Origin: Plantactinospora endophytica
Lineage (GTDB): Bacteria > Actinomycetota > Actinomycetes > Mycobacteriales > Micromonosporaceae
Length of the DNA: 34,082 nt
Direction of reading: 5' to 3'
NCBI RefSeq assembly: GCF_016862915.1
Contig: NZ_BONW01000026.1
Span: 1 to 34,082, forward strand
Part shown: piece by piece, positions 7,981-16,068 of the stretch
Position numbering within the stretch: the first letter of the stretch is position 1
Layout of the letters: each line of letters opens with the position of its first letter
Translations under genes and position numbers: made by a program
The notes under the pieces: generated by a model
Told to the model about the DNA's origin: nothing
Databases searched by the model: none
The model's input: the letters and a program-made list of their open reading frames with translations, nothing else

Positions 7981-8350
7981 AGACCCCGGGGACTTTGACC
8001 TCGTCGGCCGCTGCCCCGGCGCCCGCGAAGTAGGGCTCCGGCGCCCCGAAGAGGCCGAGCAGCCCGGTGACCCAGAGCTGCCGGTGGACGAACCGGCTCG
8101 GTTCGGTGACCACCAGCTTGACGTCGCTGACCTCCGCGGTCTGGAAGCCGGCGACCATGGCGCTGATGCCGACGGAGTCGATGAAGCTGACCAGTCGCAT
8201 GTTGAGCTCGATCCTGGACGGTCGCCCCTTGGTCAGAACTCCGGCGATCGCCTCACGAACCTCGTACGCCGTATCGACGTCGATTTCTCCCCGAGGGGCG
8301 ATCTCCACAACTCCACCAGGCAGGACCGACTTGACGATCGACAGGCTCAC
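7979..8350 (-). CDS. STAS-domain anti-sigma factor antagonist
   Basis: 123 residues forming a single STAS domain of the SpoIIAA/RsbV type. The segment SFIDSVGISAMVAG (about 55-68) holds the conserved Asp-Ser pair whose Ser is phosphorylated by a partner anti-sigma kinase. The dephosphorylated antagonist binds the kinase and frees a sigma factor. No anti-sigma or sigma gene lies nearby, so the partner is elsewhere. The start is a GTG at 8350 preceded by a strong GGAGGT at proper spacing. The last 15 residues, an Ala/Gly-rich tail, extend beyond the domain. Confidence 0.88.
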   Translation of the reverse strand: MSLSIVKSVLPGGVVEIAPRGEIDVDTAYEVREAIAGVLTKGRPSRIELNMRLVSFIDSVGISAMVAGFQTAEVSDVKLVVTEPSRFVHRQLWVTGLLGLFGAPEPYFAGAGAAADEVKVPGV

Positions 8351-8715
8351 GCGAGCACCTCCACTCGCCCATGTCCGGGCGCCTAATCAGTACGCGGGCC
8401 GCGACCGAGAGTATTCCTCTCACGGCCCCGATCGCCACCCTTCCGGACGGGCAATCTATTCAACGAGCCGACAAACCTACCCGGTAACGGGGCAAACTGC
8501 GCTAAATTTTCCTGCGCCCGTCAGCTCTCACATCCTCGCCATACCCCCTCAGCGTAGCCGTCACCTGGGCCGCGCCGGGCCACCGGTGCACTGTGTCGTC
8601 CCTCGCCCACCGGGGCGGAAGTGCACAGTCGGGCGGGTGTGACGTCGAGCACCTAGCATGAGGTGATCCGTCCGTCGCGCAGGACGGGCGGCCTGGGCGC
8701 GGGAAGGGACACCTC
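8351..8715. other. Divergent intergenic region upstream of STAS and lipoprotein genes
   Basis: This 365-bp region has an AT-richer core (about 8450-8515) likely to hold the STAS promoter. No open frame has convincing codon bias and no RNA gene is evident. Confidence 0.4.
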
Positions 8716-8859
8716 ATGCTGAGGAAGTTGATCGGACTGGCCGGGGTCGGCGCACTGCTGGCTCTGGTACTCGCCTGCGGGTTCGGCGGCGGGGGCGATG
8801 ACGACGACGGTGACGACGACGATTTCGCCCACCGTGCACCCGTCGTCCTGCTCCACTGA
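8716..8859 (+). CDS. Small Asp-rich lipoprotein (47 aa)
   Basis: The ATG at 8716 follows a purine-rich GGGAAGGGA Shine-Dalgarno. The 47-residue product has a two-residue basic N-terminus (RK), a hydrophobic stretch ending LALVLAC and a Cys at residue 21 in a lipobox-like context. A Gly run follows, then eight Asp residues in two clusters (DDDDGDDDD), and a short hydrophobic end APVVLLH. After lipidation only about 27 residues would remain outside the membrane. The acidic cluster suggests binding of divalent cations or of a basic partner, which is inference. It is not part of any family I recognise. Confidence 0.6.
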   Translation: MLRKLIGLAGVGALLALVLACGFGGGGDDDDGDDDDFAHRAPVVLLH

Positions 8860-9079
8860 CCACCTGTGGCCTGCACCGACCACCTGCGGCGTACCGCCGG
8901 CCGGCCACTTGGGGCGTACCGACGGCGGACGTCTTCCGGTTCCGGCAGACTTCGAGACGTGATCCCGGGTTTGCCAGGAAACATGCCTGGGCACCTCCCG
9001 TGTAGCAACCCGTAACCGCGCCGAACAGACGCCTCTGTCCGAAGTGGCCGCTTCGTTCGGCAACCGAGGAGGTAGCACG

Positions 9080-9511
9080 ATGCTCGGAACAAACCTGCTG
9101 AAACACCAGAGCAAGCCCGAGCGGGTCGCCGACCAGGCGTGGGAATACCTGACCAGCACGGTCAACTCGGCCGGCGACTCGGTGAAGCACGCCGCACGCG
9201 ACACCGCCCGCTCGGCGCGGCGGACCGGCTCCCACCTCACCAGCCACGCCGGTGACCGGATGAGCGCCGTGACCGACGAGGCCCGGGTCCGGGCCAGCCT
9301 GGCTTACGACGCCCTCGCCGGCCGCCGGCCGGGGCTGCCCTGGGCCTGGCTGGTCGGGGCGGGGCTGGTCGGCGCCGCACTGGCCTGGGCGGCCACCACC
9401 GCGTCCCGGGCCGCGCTGGCCCGGGCCGAGCGGGAGCTGCCCGCCAGCGACCGGATGGAGTTCGTGGACGTCGACCGGGCCAACTCACCGGTCCGGCTCG
9501 ACACCACCTGA
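9080..9511 (+). CDS. One-helix membrane protein, stress/YtxH-like, unknown function
   Basis: 143 residues. An amphipathic, Ala/Ser/Thr-rich N-terminal half (about 1-80, with repeated heptad-like segments such as AGDSVKHAARDTARSARR) leads to one membrane helix (about 87-112, WLVGAGLVGAALAWA). A short acidic cytosolic or periplasmic tail ends the protein. The pattern resembles YtxH- or DUF3618-like stress envelope proteins, but I cannot assign it. The ATG at 9080 has an excellent GAGGAGGT Shine-Dalgarno and is preferred over an ATG at 9044. A strong terminator follows at 9556. Confidence 0.75.
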   Translation: MLGTNLLKHQSKPERVADQAWEYLTSTVNSAGDSVKHAARDTARSARRTGSHLTSHAGDRMSAVTDEARVRASLAYDALAGRRPGLPWAWLVGAGLVGAALAWAATTASRAALARAERELPASDRMEFVDVDRANSPVRLDTT

Positions 9512-9555
9512 TCCCCGCGGACCCGCCCGGCCGGTCGGGCGGGTAGGCGGAAGCC

Positions 9556-9591
9556 GGAGCCCGGCGCGGCATGCCGCGCCGGGCTCCTTTT
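9556..9591. terminator. Intrinsic terminator, 15-bp perfect stem with T-run
   Basis: The arms 9556-9570 and 9573-9587 are perfectly complementary around a central AT, so the whole element is a 32-bp palindrome, and TTTT follows at 9588-9591. It ends the one-helix protein gene and may also block read-through from the convergent GH74 gene. The last two stem bases form the start of the adjacent tandem array. Confidence 0.85.
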
Positions 9592-9660
9592 CGTGCGAGC
9601 CCCTTTCGTGCGAGCCCCTTTCGTGCGAGCGCCTTTCGTGCGAGCGCCTTTCGTGCGAGC
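9586..9660. repeat. 15-bp tandem array (5 units) between convergent genes
   Basis: Five copies of a CCTTTCGTGCGAGC(C/G) unit (the first has one extra T) run from the terminator to 14 bp before the GH74 stop. Units differ mainly in the last base. No coding role is evident. Confidence 0.9.
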
Positions 9661-9673
9661 CCCCGCTCCCGGG

Positions 9674-12403
9674 TCAGCCTCGGGCGCAGATCACCGGGGC
9701 CGGTACGGCGTTCGCGCCGGTCCAGCTACCGAGGAAGCCGAACGTGGTGGAGGCGTTGGGAGCCAGGTTGCCGTTGTACGACACGTTCCGCACCGAGACC
9801 GACGAGCCGCTCTGGGTGTGCGTACCGCCCCAGATCTGACTGATCGTCTGCCCGTTCGCGTAGGTCCAGCCCACCGTCCAGCCGGTCATCGCCGACGTGC
9901 CGGTGTTCTGCACGGTCACCTCGGCCTGGAAGCCGCCCTGCCACGAGCCGGTGACCCGGTAGGAGGCCGTACAGGCCCCGCTCGGCGGCGGCGTGGTGGT
10001 CGGGTTGGTCGTCGGCGGGCGGGTGGTGGGCGTGGCCGTCGGCGGCCGGGTGGTCGGGGTGGCCGTCGGCGGGCGGGTGGTCGGAGTCGCGGTCGGTCCG
10101 CCGAGCCGGTCGGCGACCAGGATGCCCCGGCCGTTGGTGCCGAGGTAGACCCGGCCGTAGACCCTCGGGTCGCCGGTCAGCGCCTCGCCCATGTTGCCGT
10201 ACTGGTGCTGGTCGTCGTTGATCCGGACCCAGCCGCCACCGGCGTTGTCCGACCGGTACACCCCGCGTACGCCGTCGACGGTGGCGACCGCGAAGACCGC
10301 CGGGTACGTCTGTCCGGGCGCCGCCCGGCCGAAGCCGACGTTTACCGCGCTGGTCACGTTCGACAGTTTCGTGAAACTGGTTCCGGAATTGGTGGACCGG
10401 AAGATCCCGGTGTCGCCGGCCAGCCAGATGTCACCCTCGGCCCCGGCCAGCGCCTTGAACTTCGCCCCGGTGCTCGGCAGCCCGGTGGCGGCGGTGGCGG
10501 TGAAGCTCTGCCCGCCATTGGTGCTGAGGTAAAACCGGCCGGCCGAGTAGCCGTAGAACGTGTTCGGGTTCACCCGGTCGGCCTCGACGGTGGCGTTCGC
10601 CGGGATGCCGCTGGACTGGCTCCACGAGTTGCCGTACCCGACGGAGTAGACCACCTGCTGGCCCGAGTCGCCGGGCGCCCAGACGAAGCGGCTGCCGTTG
10701 GCGGCAGCCGCGACGGTACCGCCGCTGTTGATCCCGCCCGGCTCCTGGCCCTGGAACCAGTTCGCCCCGCCGTCGGTGGAGAACGCGACGTGGCTGTCGT
10801 TCGGGCGGTCGGCGTCGGCGAAGTTGCCGGACCGGACCATGATGCTCGGATTCGACTCGGCAAAGTCCAGGCTGGTGGTACTGGTGAAGTACGGCTGCTG
10901 GAACATCATCGGCGGTACCGCGTCCAGGTTGGTGTGCCGGAAGCCGCCGATGTCGCCGAGCCCGCTGACCAGCGGCGCCCCGGACGGCGGGCTGACCAGG
11001 TCGAGTACGGCGGTCTCCTCCAGCCCCCGGACCATCGGCCGGATGGTGACCGTGCCGCCGCTGTCCCAGTTGCGCAGGTTGGTGGTGCCGTAGATGGTGG
11101 CGCCGGTGCCGTACATCAGCCGGTTGCCGTCGAACGGGTCGATCTCGACGGACTCGTTCATCCAGCCGAGCTTCGGGGTCTCCTCCGGCGGGGCCGGGTT
11201 CGCACCAAGGGTCAGCCACGGTACCGAGCTGACGTCCATGGTGTAGCGCTTGGACCGGTTCGGGTAGGACGTGAAGTCCCAGATCCGGGTCCACGTCGCG
11301 CCGCCGTCGGTGCTGCGAAAGAAGATCGCGTCCGGCCACCAGGAGATCTGCGTGGCCACCATGATCGTGTTCGGGTTCTGCCGGTCGATGGTCAACCCGC
11401 TGTACCCGTAGTACGCGTCCGCACTGCTCGACGGGACCGGGCTGATCTGCGTCCAGGCGCCCGTCGACCGGTTGAACTTCCAGACGTCGCCCTTGCCACC
11501 GTCGTACGGGCCGCCGGTGTCGCTGGTGGCGATGTAGAGGAACCCGCCGACCGGGTCGACGACGCCCTTGTGCGCCAGGTAGCCGGTCGGCTGTCCGGCG
11601 ATCCGCTCCCAGCTCGTACCGCCGTTCGTGCTCCGGTAGACCGGGTTGGACTTGTCCGCGACCCCGACGTAGATGGTCTGGGTGGTGTTGCCGGCGGTGC
11701 CGGTGCTCCTGTCGAAGCTGACCCAGGTGACGCCCTGGTTGCCGTTGAGGTAGTTGTTCGGGTCGTTCGGGTCCTGGGCGTAGTTGCCAACGTTCGGGAA
11801 GTTGCTCACCTTCGCCCAGGTGGCGCCGTAGTCGGTGCTGCGCCACAGCCCGTTGCCGCCCTCGGCGCCGTAGTAGACGACGCTGTTCCGGTTCGGGTCG
11901 ACGGCCAACCGCTCCCCCTGGCCCCGGCCCGGCATGTTCCCGCCCACCTTGAACGGCAACTGGTACGCCTGCCAGGTGTTGCCCTTGTCGGTCGAGCGCA
12001 GGATCGCGCCGTTGTTCGGGTCCCAGTCGTTGGTGTACATCCCGACGGCCGCGTAGACCCGGTTGGTCTGCACCGGGTCGGTGGCGATGCTCAGCACGCC
12101 GTTCCAGCCCCACCGGTCCCAGCCGACCCAGTCCAGCAGCGGAGTCCAGCTCTGGCTGGACTGCTCCCAGCGGTAGGCGCCGCCGATGTCGGTGCGGGCG
12201 TAGATCAGGTTCCGCTCGGTCGGGTTGAAGACGATCCCGGGGACGAAGCCGCCGCCGTCGATCCGGACGTTCTTCCACGAGTACGGCTCGGCCGCCGCAG
12301 CCGAGGCCGGTGTCGCGGACGGGCTGACGGCGACCTGGGCCACCACGGCCACCGCGCCGGCGGCCAGTGCGGCCGCGAGCGAACTGGCGAGACTTCTACG
12401 CAT
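9674..12403 (-). CDS. Secreted GH74 xyloglucanase with C-terminal CBM2
   Basis: 909 residues. A signal peptide (about 1-37, cleavage near ASAAAA) is followed by a GH74 twin seven-bladed beta-propeller (about 40-775) and a Pro/Thr linker built of 9-residue PTATPTTRP repeats. A CBM2 (about 808-909; GGFQAEVTVQN, GWTVGWTY, SYNGNLAPN) ends the protein. The two catalytic Asp candidates are in pseudo-symmetric motifs: TDIGGAYRW (Asp72) and GDIGGFRH (Asp484). Their spacing is close to the 410 residues separating the catalytic pair of Clostridium thermocellum Xgh74A. The enzyme should cut the beta-1,4-glucan backbone of xyloglucan outside the cell, with CBM2 anchoring it to cellulose. BNR/Asp-box motifs (STDGGATW type) recur. 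The start ATG at 12403 has an AGGGAG Shine-Dalgarno. Confidence 0.95.
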   Translation of the reverse strand: MRRSLASSLAAALAAGAVAVVAQVAVSPSATPASAAAAEPYSWKNVRIDGGGFVPGIVFNPTERNLIYARTDIGGAYRWEQSSQSWTPLLDWVGWDRWGWNGVLSIATDPVQTNRVYAAVGMYTNDWDPNNGAILRSTDKGNTWQAYQLPFKVGGNMPGRGQGERLAVDPNRNSVVYYGAEGGNGLWRSTDYGATWAKVSNFPNVGNYAQDPNDPNNYLNGNQGVTWVSFDRSTGTAGNTTQTIYVGVADKSNPVYRSTNGGTSWERIAGQPTGYLAHKGVVDPVGGFLYIATSDTGGPYDGGKGDVWKFNRSTGAWTQISPVPSSSADAYYGYSGLTIDRQNPNTIMVATQISWWPDAIFFRSTDGGATWTRIWDFTSYPNRSKRYTMDVSSVPWLTLGANPAPPEETPKLGWMNESVEIDPFDGNRLMYGTGATIYGTTNLRNWDSGGTVTIRPMVRGLEETAVLDLVSPPSGAPLVSGLGDIGGFRHTNLDAVPPMMFQQPYFTSTTSLDFAESNPSIMVRSGNFADADRPNDSHVAFSTDGGANWFQGQEPGGINSGGTVAAAANGSRFVWAPGDSGQQVVYSVGYGNSWSQSSGIPANATVEADRVNPNTFYGYSAGRFYLSTNGGQSFTATAATGLPSTGAKFKALAGAEGDIWLAGDTGIFRSTNSGTSFTKLSNVTSAVNVGFGRAAPGQTYPAVFAVATVDGVRGVYRSDNAGGGWVRINDDQHQYGNMGEALTGDPRVYGRVYLGTNGRGILVADRLGGPTATPTTRPPTATPTTRPPTATPTTRPPTTNPTTTPPPSGACTASYRVTGSWQGGFQAEVTVQNTGTSAMTGWTVGWTYANGQTISQIWGGTHTQSGSSVSVRNVSYNGNLAPNASTTFGFLGSWTGANAVPAPVICARG
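10011..10091. repeat. 27-nt tandem repeat encoding the GH74 Pro/Thr linker
   Basis: Three near-identical 27-nt units encode the 9-residue PTATPTTRP linker repeat between propeller and CBM2. Linker length could vary by unit slippage. Confidence 0.85.
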
Positions 12404-12715
12404 GTACGGCTCCCTGTGTCGAAGAGCTTGCGCGGGCCGGCGCCGCCAGGAATGGCACGCCGGGAACGGGCGAACCGTCGGCGCGGCGAGCGTGCGGAGG
12501 GTGGACAGCCGGTCGCGCGCACGTGGACGGCGGGACTTCCGAGCGGGGAGCTGCCCGTGCTCCCGTGGCGCGTCGTCCTGGCTCCCGGAACGGCGTCGTG
12601 CCGACGTTCACACACGCCTGTACACGCTGTCAATAGTTGGAGTACCAAACTAATCAGCCGACGGGCGGACCCGCCCCTCCACAGGAGACGTACGCAAGCC
12701 GGCGCCGCCGCCGGG
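12404..12715. other. Upstream region of the GH74 gene
   Basis: This 312-bp region is non-coding as far as I can tell. It carries an inverted pair GGGAGC-N7-GCTCCC (12546-12564), whose arms equal CebR-type half-sites but are abnormally spaced. It also carries a minus-strand TTGACA at about 12627-12632 next to a dyad at 12632-12650. Confidence 0.45.
12627..12650 (-). promoter_or_regulatory. Candidate promoter -35 and operator dyad for the GH74 gene
   Basis: On the gene strand a TTGACA is immediately preceded by an imperfect dyad (TAGTT...AACTA, 12632-12650, 19 bp, AT-rich against its surroundings). LacI-type repressors of glycoside hydrolase genes bind such dyads. The -10 is weak and the 5' leader would be about 190 nt. 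It is a candidate only. Confidence 0.35.
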
Positions 12716-14923
12716 TCAGCCGAGCCGGTACACCACCGAGCCGGCGACCTCCTCGCGGACCACGCCCAACCCGTCGACCGGCCGACTCAACACGTCCTGC
12801 CACGGCGTCCCCGGCAGATACTCCGGCAGCACCACCACGGTACGCACACCGAGTCGGCGCAGGTGGTCGACGCTGAACTGGTCGGGGAAGTTCGCCGTCA
12901 CGCCGAGGGTCTGCGCCTGCGACTCCGGGGTGAAGGCGGCCAGCCCGTTCACGATCTTCGGGAAGCCGTCGGTTGACCAGAGCATGATGCTGAACTCCAG
13001 CGTGCCGTTGCTCGGCAGTACCAGCAGCGGACCCTCGGCGTCGCGCAGCGCGACGGGCTGCGGCAGCACCGGGGCGTGCGGTGTGGTGTTGACCCCCTCC
13101 AGGACGATCAGCGCCAGCGGGACCAGCGCGATCAGCCGTACCACCAGCCGCCGGAACCTGGCCGTCCGCCCGCCGGACACCCGCCGCTCCGCCTCCTCGG
13201 CCCCCGGCGGCGGCTGGTACGCGGCGGTCCGCAGCACCGGCATCCCGGGCCGCTCCCCCACCCCGGCCGGAGCCTGTGCGCCCTGCTCGCTCTCCACCCT
13301 CGCCGTCGCCGTCGGTGTCGGCGCCAACGTCGGTGCCGTCGTCGCCGTCAACGTCGGCGTCTGCTCGGCCGGCACGTCGGCGGCCGATGAAGCAGCGCCG
13401 CCGGACTGAGCAGCGCCGCCGGACGACGCGGTGTCGCCGGACGGAACTGTGGGCGGAGCGGCGTCGGACGGCTCGGTGAGTGGCCGGGAAGGATCGCCGG
13501 CCGGGCCGGTGCGGTCGTCGGAGGGGCGAGCGCGATCGTCGGACGGCTCGCCGACCGGAAACCGGGTCAGCGCGGTGAGCGCACCGGCGGCCAGGATGCC
13601 GAGCAGCAGGGTGGTCCAGAGCACCAGCCGCCCCGAGGTACGGATCGCGTCGAAGCCGGGCGCGTGCAGCACGAGGGTGGCGTACCCCGGGTTGCCGTCG
13701 CCGCCGAGCGTGGTGCCGCTGGCCAGCCCGACGCTGACCAGTACGCCGGCCGCCAGCAGTACCCGGTGCCGCAGTCGCCACACCGAGAAGAACAGCCCGG
13801 CGAAGGCCAGCCCGATCAGCACCACCCCGGGCAGCAGGGTCATCTCCCCGGCGAAACTGAGACTTCCCCGGGCGGTGGCGTGCCGCTCGCCCCAGAGCCA
13901 GTTCTCCGGCGGCGCGGTCAGGAAGCCCCGCCACGGCGGCGAGAACATCTGCACGTGCGCCAGCGTCCGACGGCCGGCCGGATGCCGGGCCACCACCTCC
14001 AGGTACGGCAGCGCCATGAAGATGCCGACTGCGGCGAAGGCCACCCCGCCGGCCAGGTCGGCCAGGAGCAGCCGGCGCCCGAACGGCGGCCGGGACCGGC
14101 GCCGCCACCAGGACCAGCCGAACCCGACACCGGCGGCCAGGCAGACCAGCGCCAGCACGTAGACGAACGGCAGCCCGATGCCGAAGCCCAGCGTCACCTG
14201 CCAGGCCGCCACCAGCCAGCCGGCGAACGCCCAGCCCGGGCGGGCCCGGTCCGGGCGGTAACCGTGCCGCAGCGACCAGCCGTGTCCCCGGGCCAGCATC
14301 GCCAGGGCCAGGGCGATGCCGCCGATGGAGAGCACGTGCAGGTGCCCGGCCTGGGCCAGCTTCCAGGGGGCGTACCCGAACGCCACTCCGGCCGCCGCAG
14401 CGCCGATCCGCCCGCCACCGAGTTGCCGGACCAGGGCGTACGCCCCGACGAAGGCGAGCGCGTGCACCAGAACGTAGAGGATGTTGTACCGGACCACGCC
14501 GGCCACCGGACCCTCGCCGATCATGCCCGCCGGGGCGTACCCGAGCAGGGTGTCGGAGTAGGCGTAGGTGTACGGCTCGGGATAGAAGGTGTTGGAGTGC
14601 CACAACTGGGTCGGGTCGTGCAGCACCGCGTGCCCGCCCCAGGCGATCTGCCACGCCTGGAGGGTCGGGTCGCCGATGTCCTGCGGGATCGTGCTGGTGA
14701 TGTCGCGCAGGGTCGGCCAGGTCAGCACGACCGCCAGCAGCAGCCCGCCGAGCACGGCCAGGGTCCACTCGTGCCGGACCAGACGTACCAGCAGCGGGGT
14801 CCGGCCCGGGTGACCCGGACCGGACGGCGCGGCGCCGCCGCCCACCGCCCCCGTCCGCTCGTCGGGGCCGTCACCGGGCCGCTCGTCCGGCTCGGCCGGC
14901 GCCGTCTGCCGCTCGATCGTCAT
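12716..14923 (-). CDS. Polytopic membrane protein, GT-C glycosyltransferase-like
   Basis: 735 residues. About ten hydrophobic segments between residues 45 and 470 and one near 575-595 indicate an integral membrane protein. The first extracytoplasmic loop contains GDPTLQAWQIAW, an acidic loop position like that of GT-C enzymes which use polyprenyl-linked sugars. A soluble C-terminal domain (about 600-735) ends the protein. Between helices lies an unusually long Pro/Ser/Thr/Ala-rich hydrophilic insert (about 460-555), partly repetitive (SSGGAAQSGGAASS). A role in cell-envelope glycan assembly is inferred. The ATG at 14923 has a GGAAGGA Shine-Dalgarno; the longer upstream frame is Arg-rich non-coding sequence. 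Confidence 0.72.
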   Translation of the reverse strand: MTIERQTAPAEPDERPGDGPDERTGAVGGGAAPSGPGHPGRTPLLVRLVRHEWTLAVLGGLLLAVVLTWPTLRDITSTIPQDIGDPTLQAWQIAWGGHAVLHDPTQLWHSNTFYPEPYTYAYSDTLLGYAPAGMIGEGPVAGVVRYNILYVLVHALAFVGAYALVRQLGGGRIGAAAAGVAFGYAPWKLAQAGHLHVLSIGGIALALAMLARGHGWSLRHGYRPDRARPGWAFAGWLVAAWQVTLGFGIGLPFVYVLALVCLAAGVGFGWSWWRRRSRPPFGRRLLLADLAGGVAFAAVGIFMALPYLEVVARHPAGRRTLAHVQMFSPPWRGFLTAPPENWLWGERHATARGSLSFAGEMTLLPGVVLIGLAFAGLFFSVWRLRHRVLLAAGVLVSVGLASGTTLGGDGNPGYATLVLHAPGFDAIRTSGRLVLWTTLLLGILAAGALTALTRFPVGEPSDDRARPSDDRTGPAGDPSRPLTEPSDAAPPTVPSGDTASSGGAAQSGGAASSAADVPAEQTPTLTATTAPTLAPTPTATARVESEQGAQAPAGVGERPGMPVLRTAAYQPPPGAEEAERRVSGGRTARFRRLVVRLIALVPLALIVLEGVNTTPHAPVLPQPVALRDAEGPLLVLPSNGTLEFSIMLWSTDGFPKIVNGLAAFTPESQAQTLGVTANFPDQFSVDHLRRLGVRTVVVLPEYLPGTPWQDVLSRPVDGLGVVREEVAGSVVYRLG

Positions 14924-15038
14924 CTGCCAAATCCTTCCGGCCCGGGCCCTGTCCTCCGCACCACACCGGCGGCCTCCCACGGCACGCCGGCATTGATGGT
15001 CCCTGATGTCCACCGGGGCTGTCACGCCCCTGCTCCGA

Positions 15039-15070
15039 CTCACCCGCACCGGGTGAGGAGCGCTCACCCG
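15039..15070. promoter_or_regulatory. CTCACCCG dyad plus direct repeat
   Basis: CTCACCCG at 15039-15046 pairs with CGGGTGAG at 15050-15057, and a third copy follows at 15063-15070, 24 bp from the first. It is a candidate operator for the divergent BON and membrane-protein genes. Confidence 0.35.
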
Positions 15071-15168
15071 ACGACGGGCCAGAGTCGAAATCGCGGACGT
15101 GACCGGCGGGGCGCAGCCTACCGGTCGCCGGCACACCGGCCGACCCGCCGGCTCGCCGCCGTCCAGAA

Positions 15169-15285
15169 CCGCCGGCAGCCGCTGGTCAGGACCACCGACC
15201 GCTGCTGTTCAGGACCGCCGGCAGCCGCTGTTCGGGGCCACCGACCGCCGCTGGTCGGGCCGCCGGCAGCCGCGCACCGACCGCC
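15169..15285. repeat. 45-46-bp imperfect tandem repeat upstream of the BON gene
   Basis: CCGCCGGCAGCC recurs at 15169, 15215 and 15260 within units that share a following ACCGACCGC block; about 2.5 units are present. It stops about 25 bp before the BON gene start. Confidence 0.8.
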
Positions 15286-15308
15286 CAGCCGAGCCCGGAG
15301 GAACGACG

Positions 15309-15986
15309 ATGGCCAGCCGCGCGACGAGCCGCAGCGACGAGGAGATCCAGCGCGACATCCTGGCGGAACTGGCCTGGGAGCCCCGGGTCCAGCCGAACGA
15401 GATCGGCGTCGCGGTGCAGGAGGGCGTGGTGACCCTGCGCGGCTGGGTGGACAACTACGCCAAGAAGTGGGCGGCGGAACGGGCCGCGCACCGGGTGCAG
15501 TGGGTCCGGGCGGTCGCCAACGACCTCGAGGTACGGCTGCCGTCCTCGGCCGAGCGCAACGACCCGGACCTCGCGGCGGCGGTCACCCGGTCCCTGGAGT
15601 GGGACGCCTTCGTCCCCACCGCCGAGATCGACGTGACCGTCTCACAGGGCTGGGTCGTACTGCGCGGCCAGGTCGAGTGGGAGTACCAGCGACGCGCCGC
15701 CGAGCAGGCGGTACGTCGACTGGCCGGGGTCCGGGGCCTGACCAACGGGATCACTGTCGAGTCGCACGAACAGCCGGAACCGGACGAGATCTTCGGACGG
15801 ATCCAGAGCGCCCTGGTACGCAGCGTGGAGACCGACGCCGCCGGGATCGACATCCGGATCGACGGCGACTCGGTGGTGCTGACCGGCAACGTCCGGTCCT
15901 GGCTCGAACGCGAGGAGGCCGAACGGGTCGCCTGGTCCGCACCGGGTGTCACCAGCGTCGACAACCACATCACCGTCCGCCTCTGA
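15309..15986 (+). CDS. Triple BON-domain protein
   Basis: 225 residues made of three BON domains (about 8-77, 85-152 and 158-225). Each has a two-helix start, a GxVTLRG-like strand turn (EGVVTLRGWV, QGWVVLRGQV, DSVVLTGNV) and a VxGVxxVxNxI-like end. OsmY-type BON proteins bind phospholipid or envelope surfaces during osmotic and other stress. There is no signal peptide, so this one is probably cytosolic and may act at the inner membrane face. The ATG at 15309 follows a CCGGAGGAACG Shine-Dalgarno. The stop lies within the first unit of a short tandem array, and the gene is convergent with the LAL regulator. Confidence 0.88.
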   Translation: MASRATSRSDEEIQRDILAELAWEPRVQPNEIGVAVQEGVVTLRGWVDNYAKKWAAERAAHRVQWVRAVANDLEVRLPSSAERNDPDLAAAVTRSLEWDAFVPTAEIDVTVSQGWVVLRGQVEWEYQRRAAEQAVRRLAGVRGLTNGITVESHEQPEPDEIFGRIQSALVRSVETDAAGIDIRIDGDSVVLTGNVRSWLEREEAERVAWSAPGVTSVDNHITVRL

Positions 15987-16032
15987 CGTCTGCCGCTGAC
16001 GTCCCGCCGCTGACATCCGCCGCTGACGTCCC
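15981..16032. repeat. 13-14-bp tandem array at the BON gene 3' end
   Basis: CTGACGTC-type cores recur at 15983, 15996, 16010 and 16023 with CCGC between them. The BON stop codon TGA is part of the first core. Confidence 0.8.
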
Positions 16033-16035
16033 CGG

Positions 16036-16065
16036 GTCGACGTCTCCGAGGTCCTCGGGGTCGAC
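16036..16065. terminator. Hairpin between convergent BON and LAL genes
   Basis: The inner stem CCGAGG/CCTCGG (16046-16051, 16053-16058) has a one-nt loop, and outer self-complementary GTCGAC boxes lie at 16036-16041 and 16060-16065. It is a likely bidirectional terminator without a T-tract. Confidence 0.45.
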
Positions 16066-16068
16066 GGC

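Larger units (their letters stand above)
14924..15308. other. Divergent region between the GT-C-like and BON genes
   Basis: The 385-bp region holds a perfect 8-3-8 dyad of CTCACCCG (15039-15057), a third copy of the same octamer at 15063-15070, and a 45-46-bp tandem repeat (15169-15285). No gene is supported. Confidence 0.5.

Noticed and set aside
8455-8505. SigB-like promoter (GTTT ... GGGTAG) for the STAS gene
   Set aside because: The two boxes are only about 11 bp apart, shorter than the usual 14-17 bp.
10003-10100. CRISPR-like array
   Set aside because: The units are contiguous without spacers and encode the Pro/Thr linker in frame.
9593-12976. 1127-codon plus-strand frame opposite the GH74 gene
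   Set aside because: It begins in the 15-bp tandem array and is compositionally biased; the minus strand encodes a complete GH74 enzyme.
9674-14923. GH74 and GT-C-like genes as one operon
   Set aside because: More than 300 bp and an apparent promoter and dyad separate them.
15169-15285. Protein-coding extension of the BON gene through the 45-bp repeat
   Set aside because: The BON domain and a strong Shine-Dalgarno begin at 15309; the upstream part is Arg/Ser/Thr-rich low complexity.
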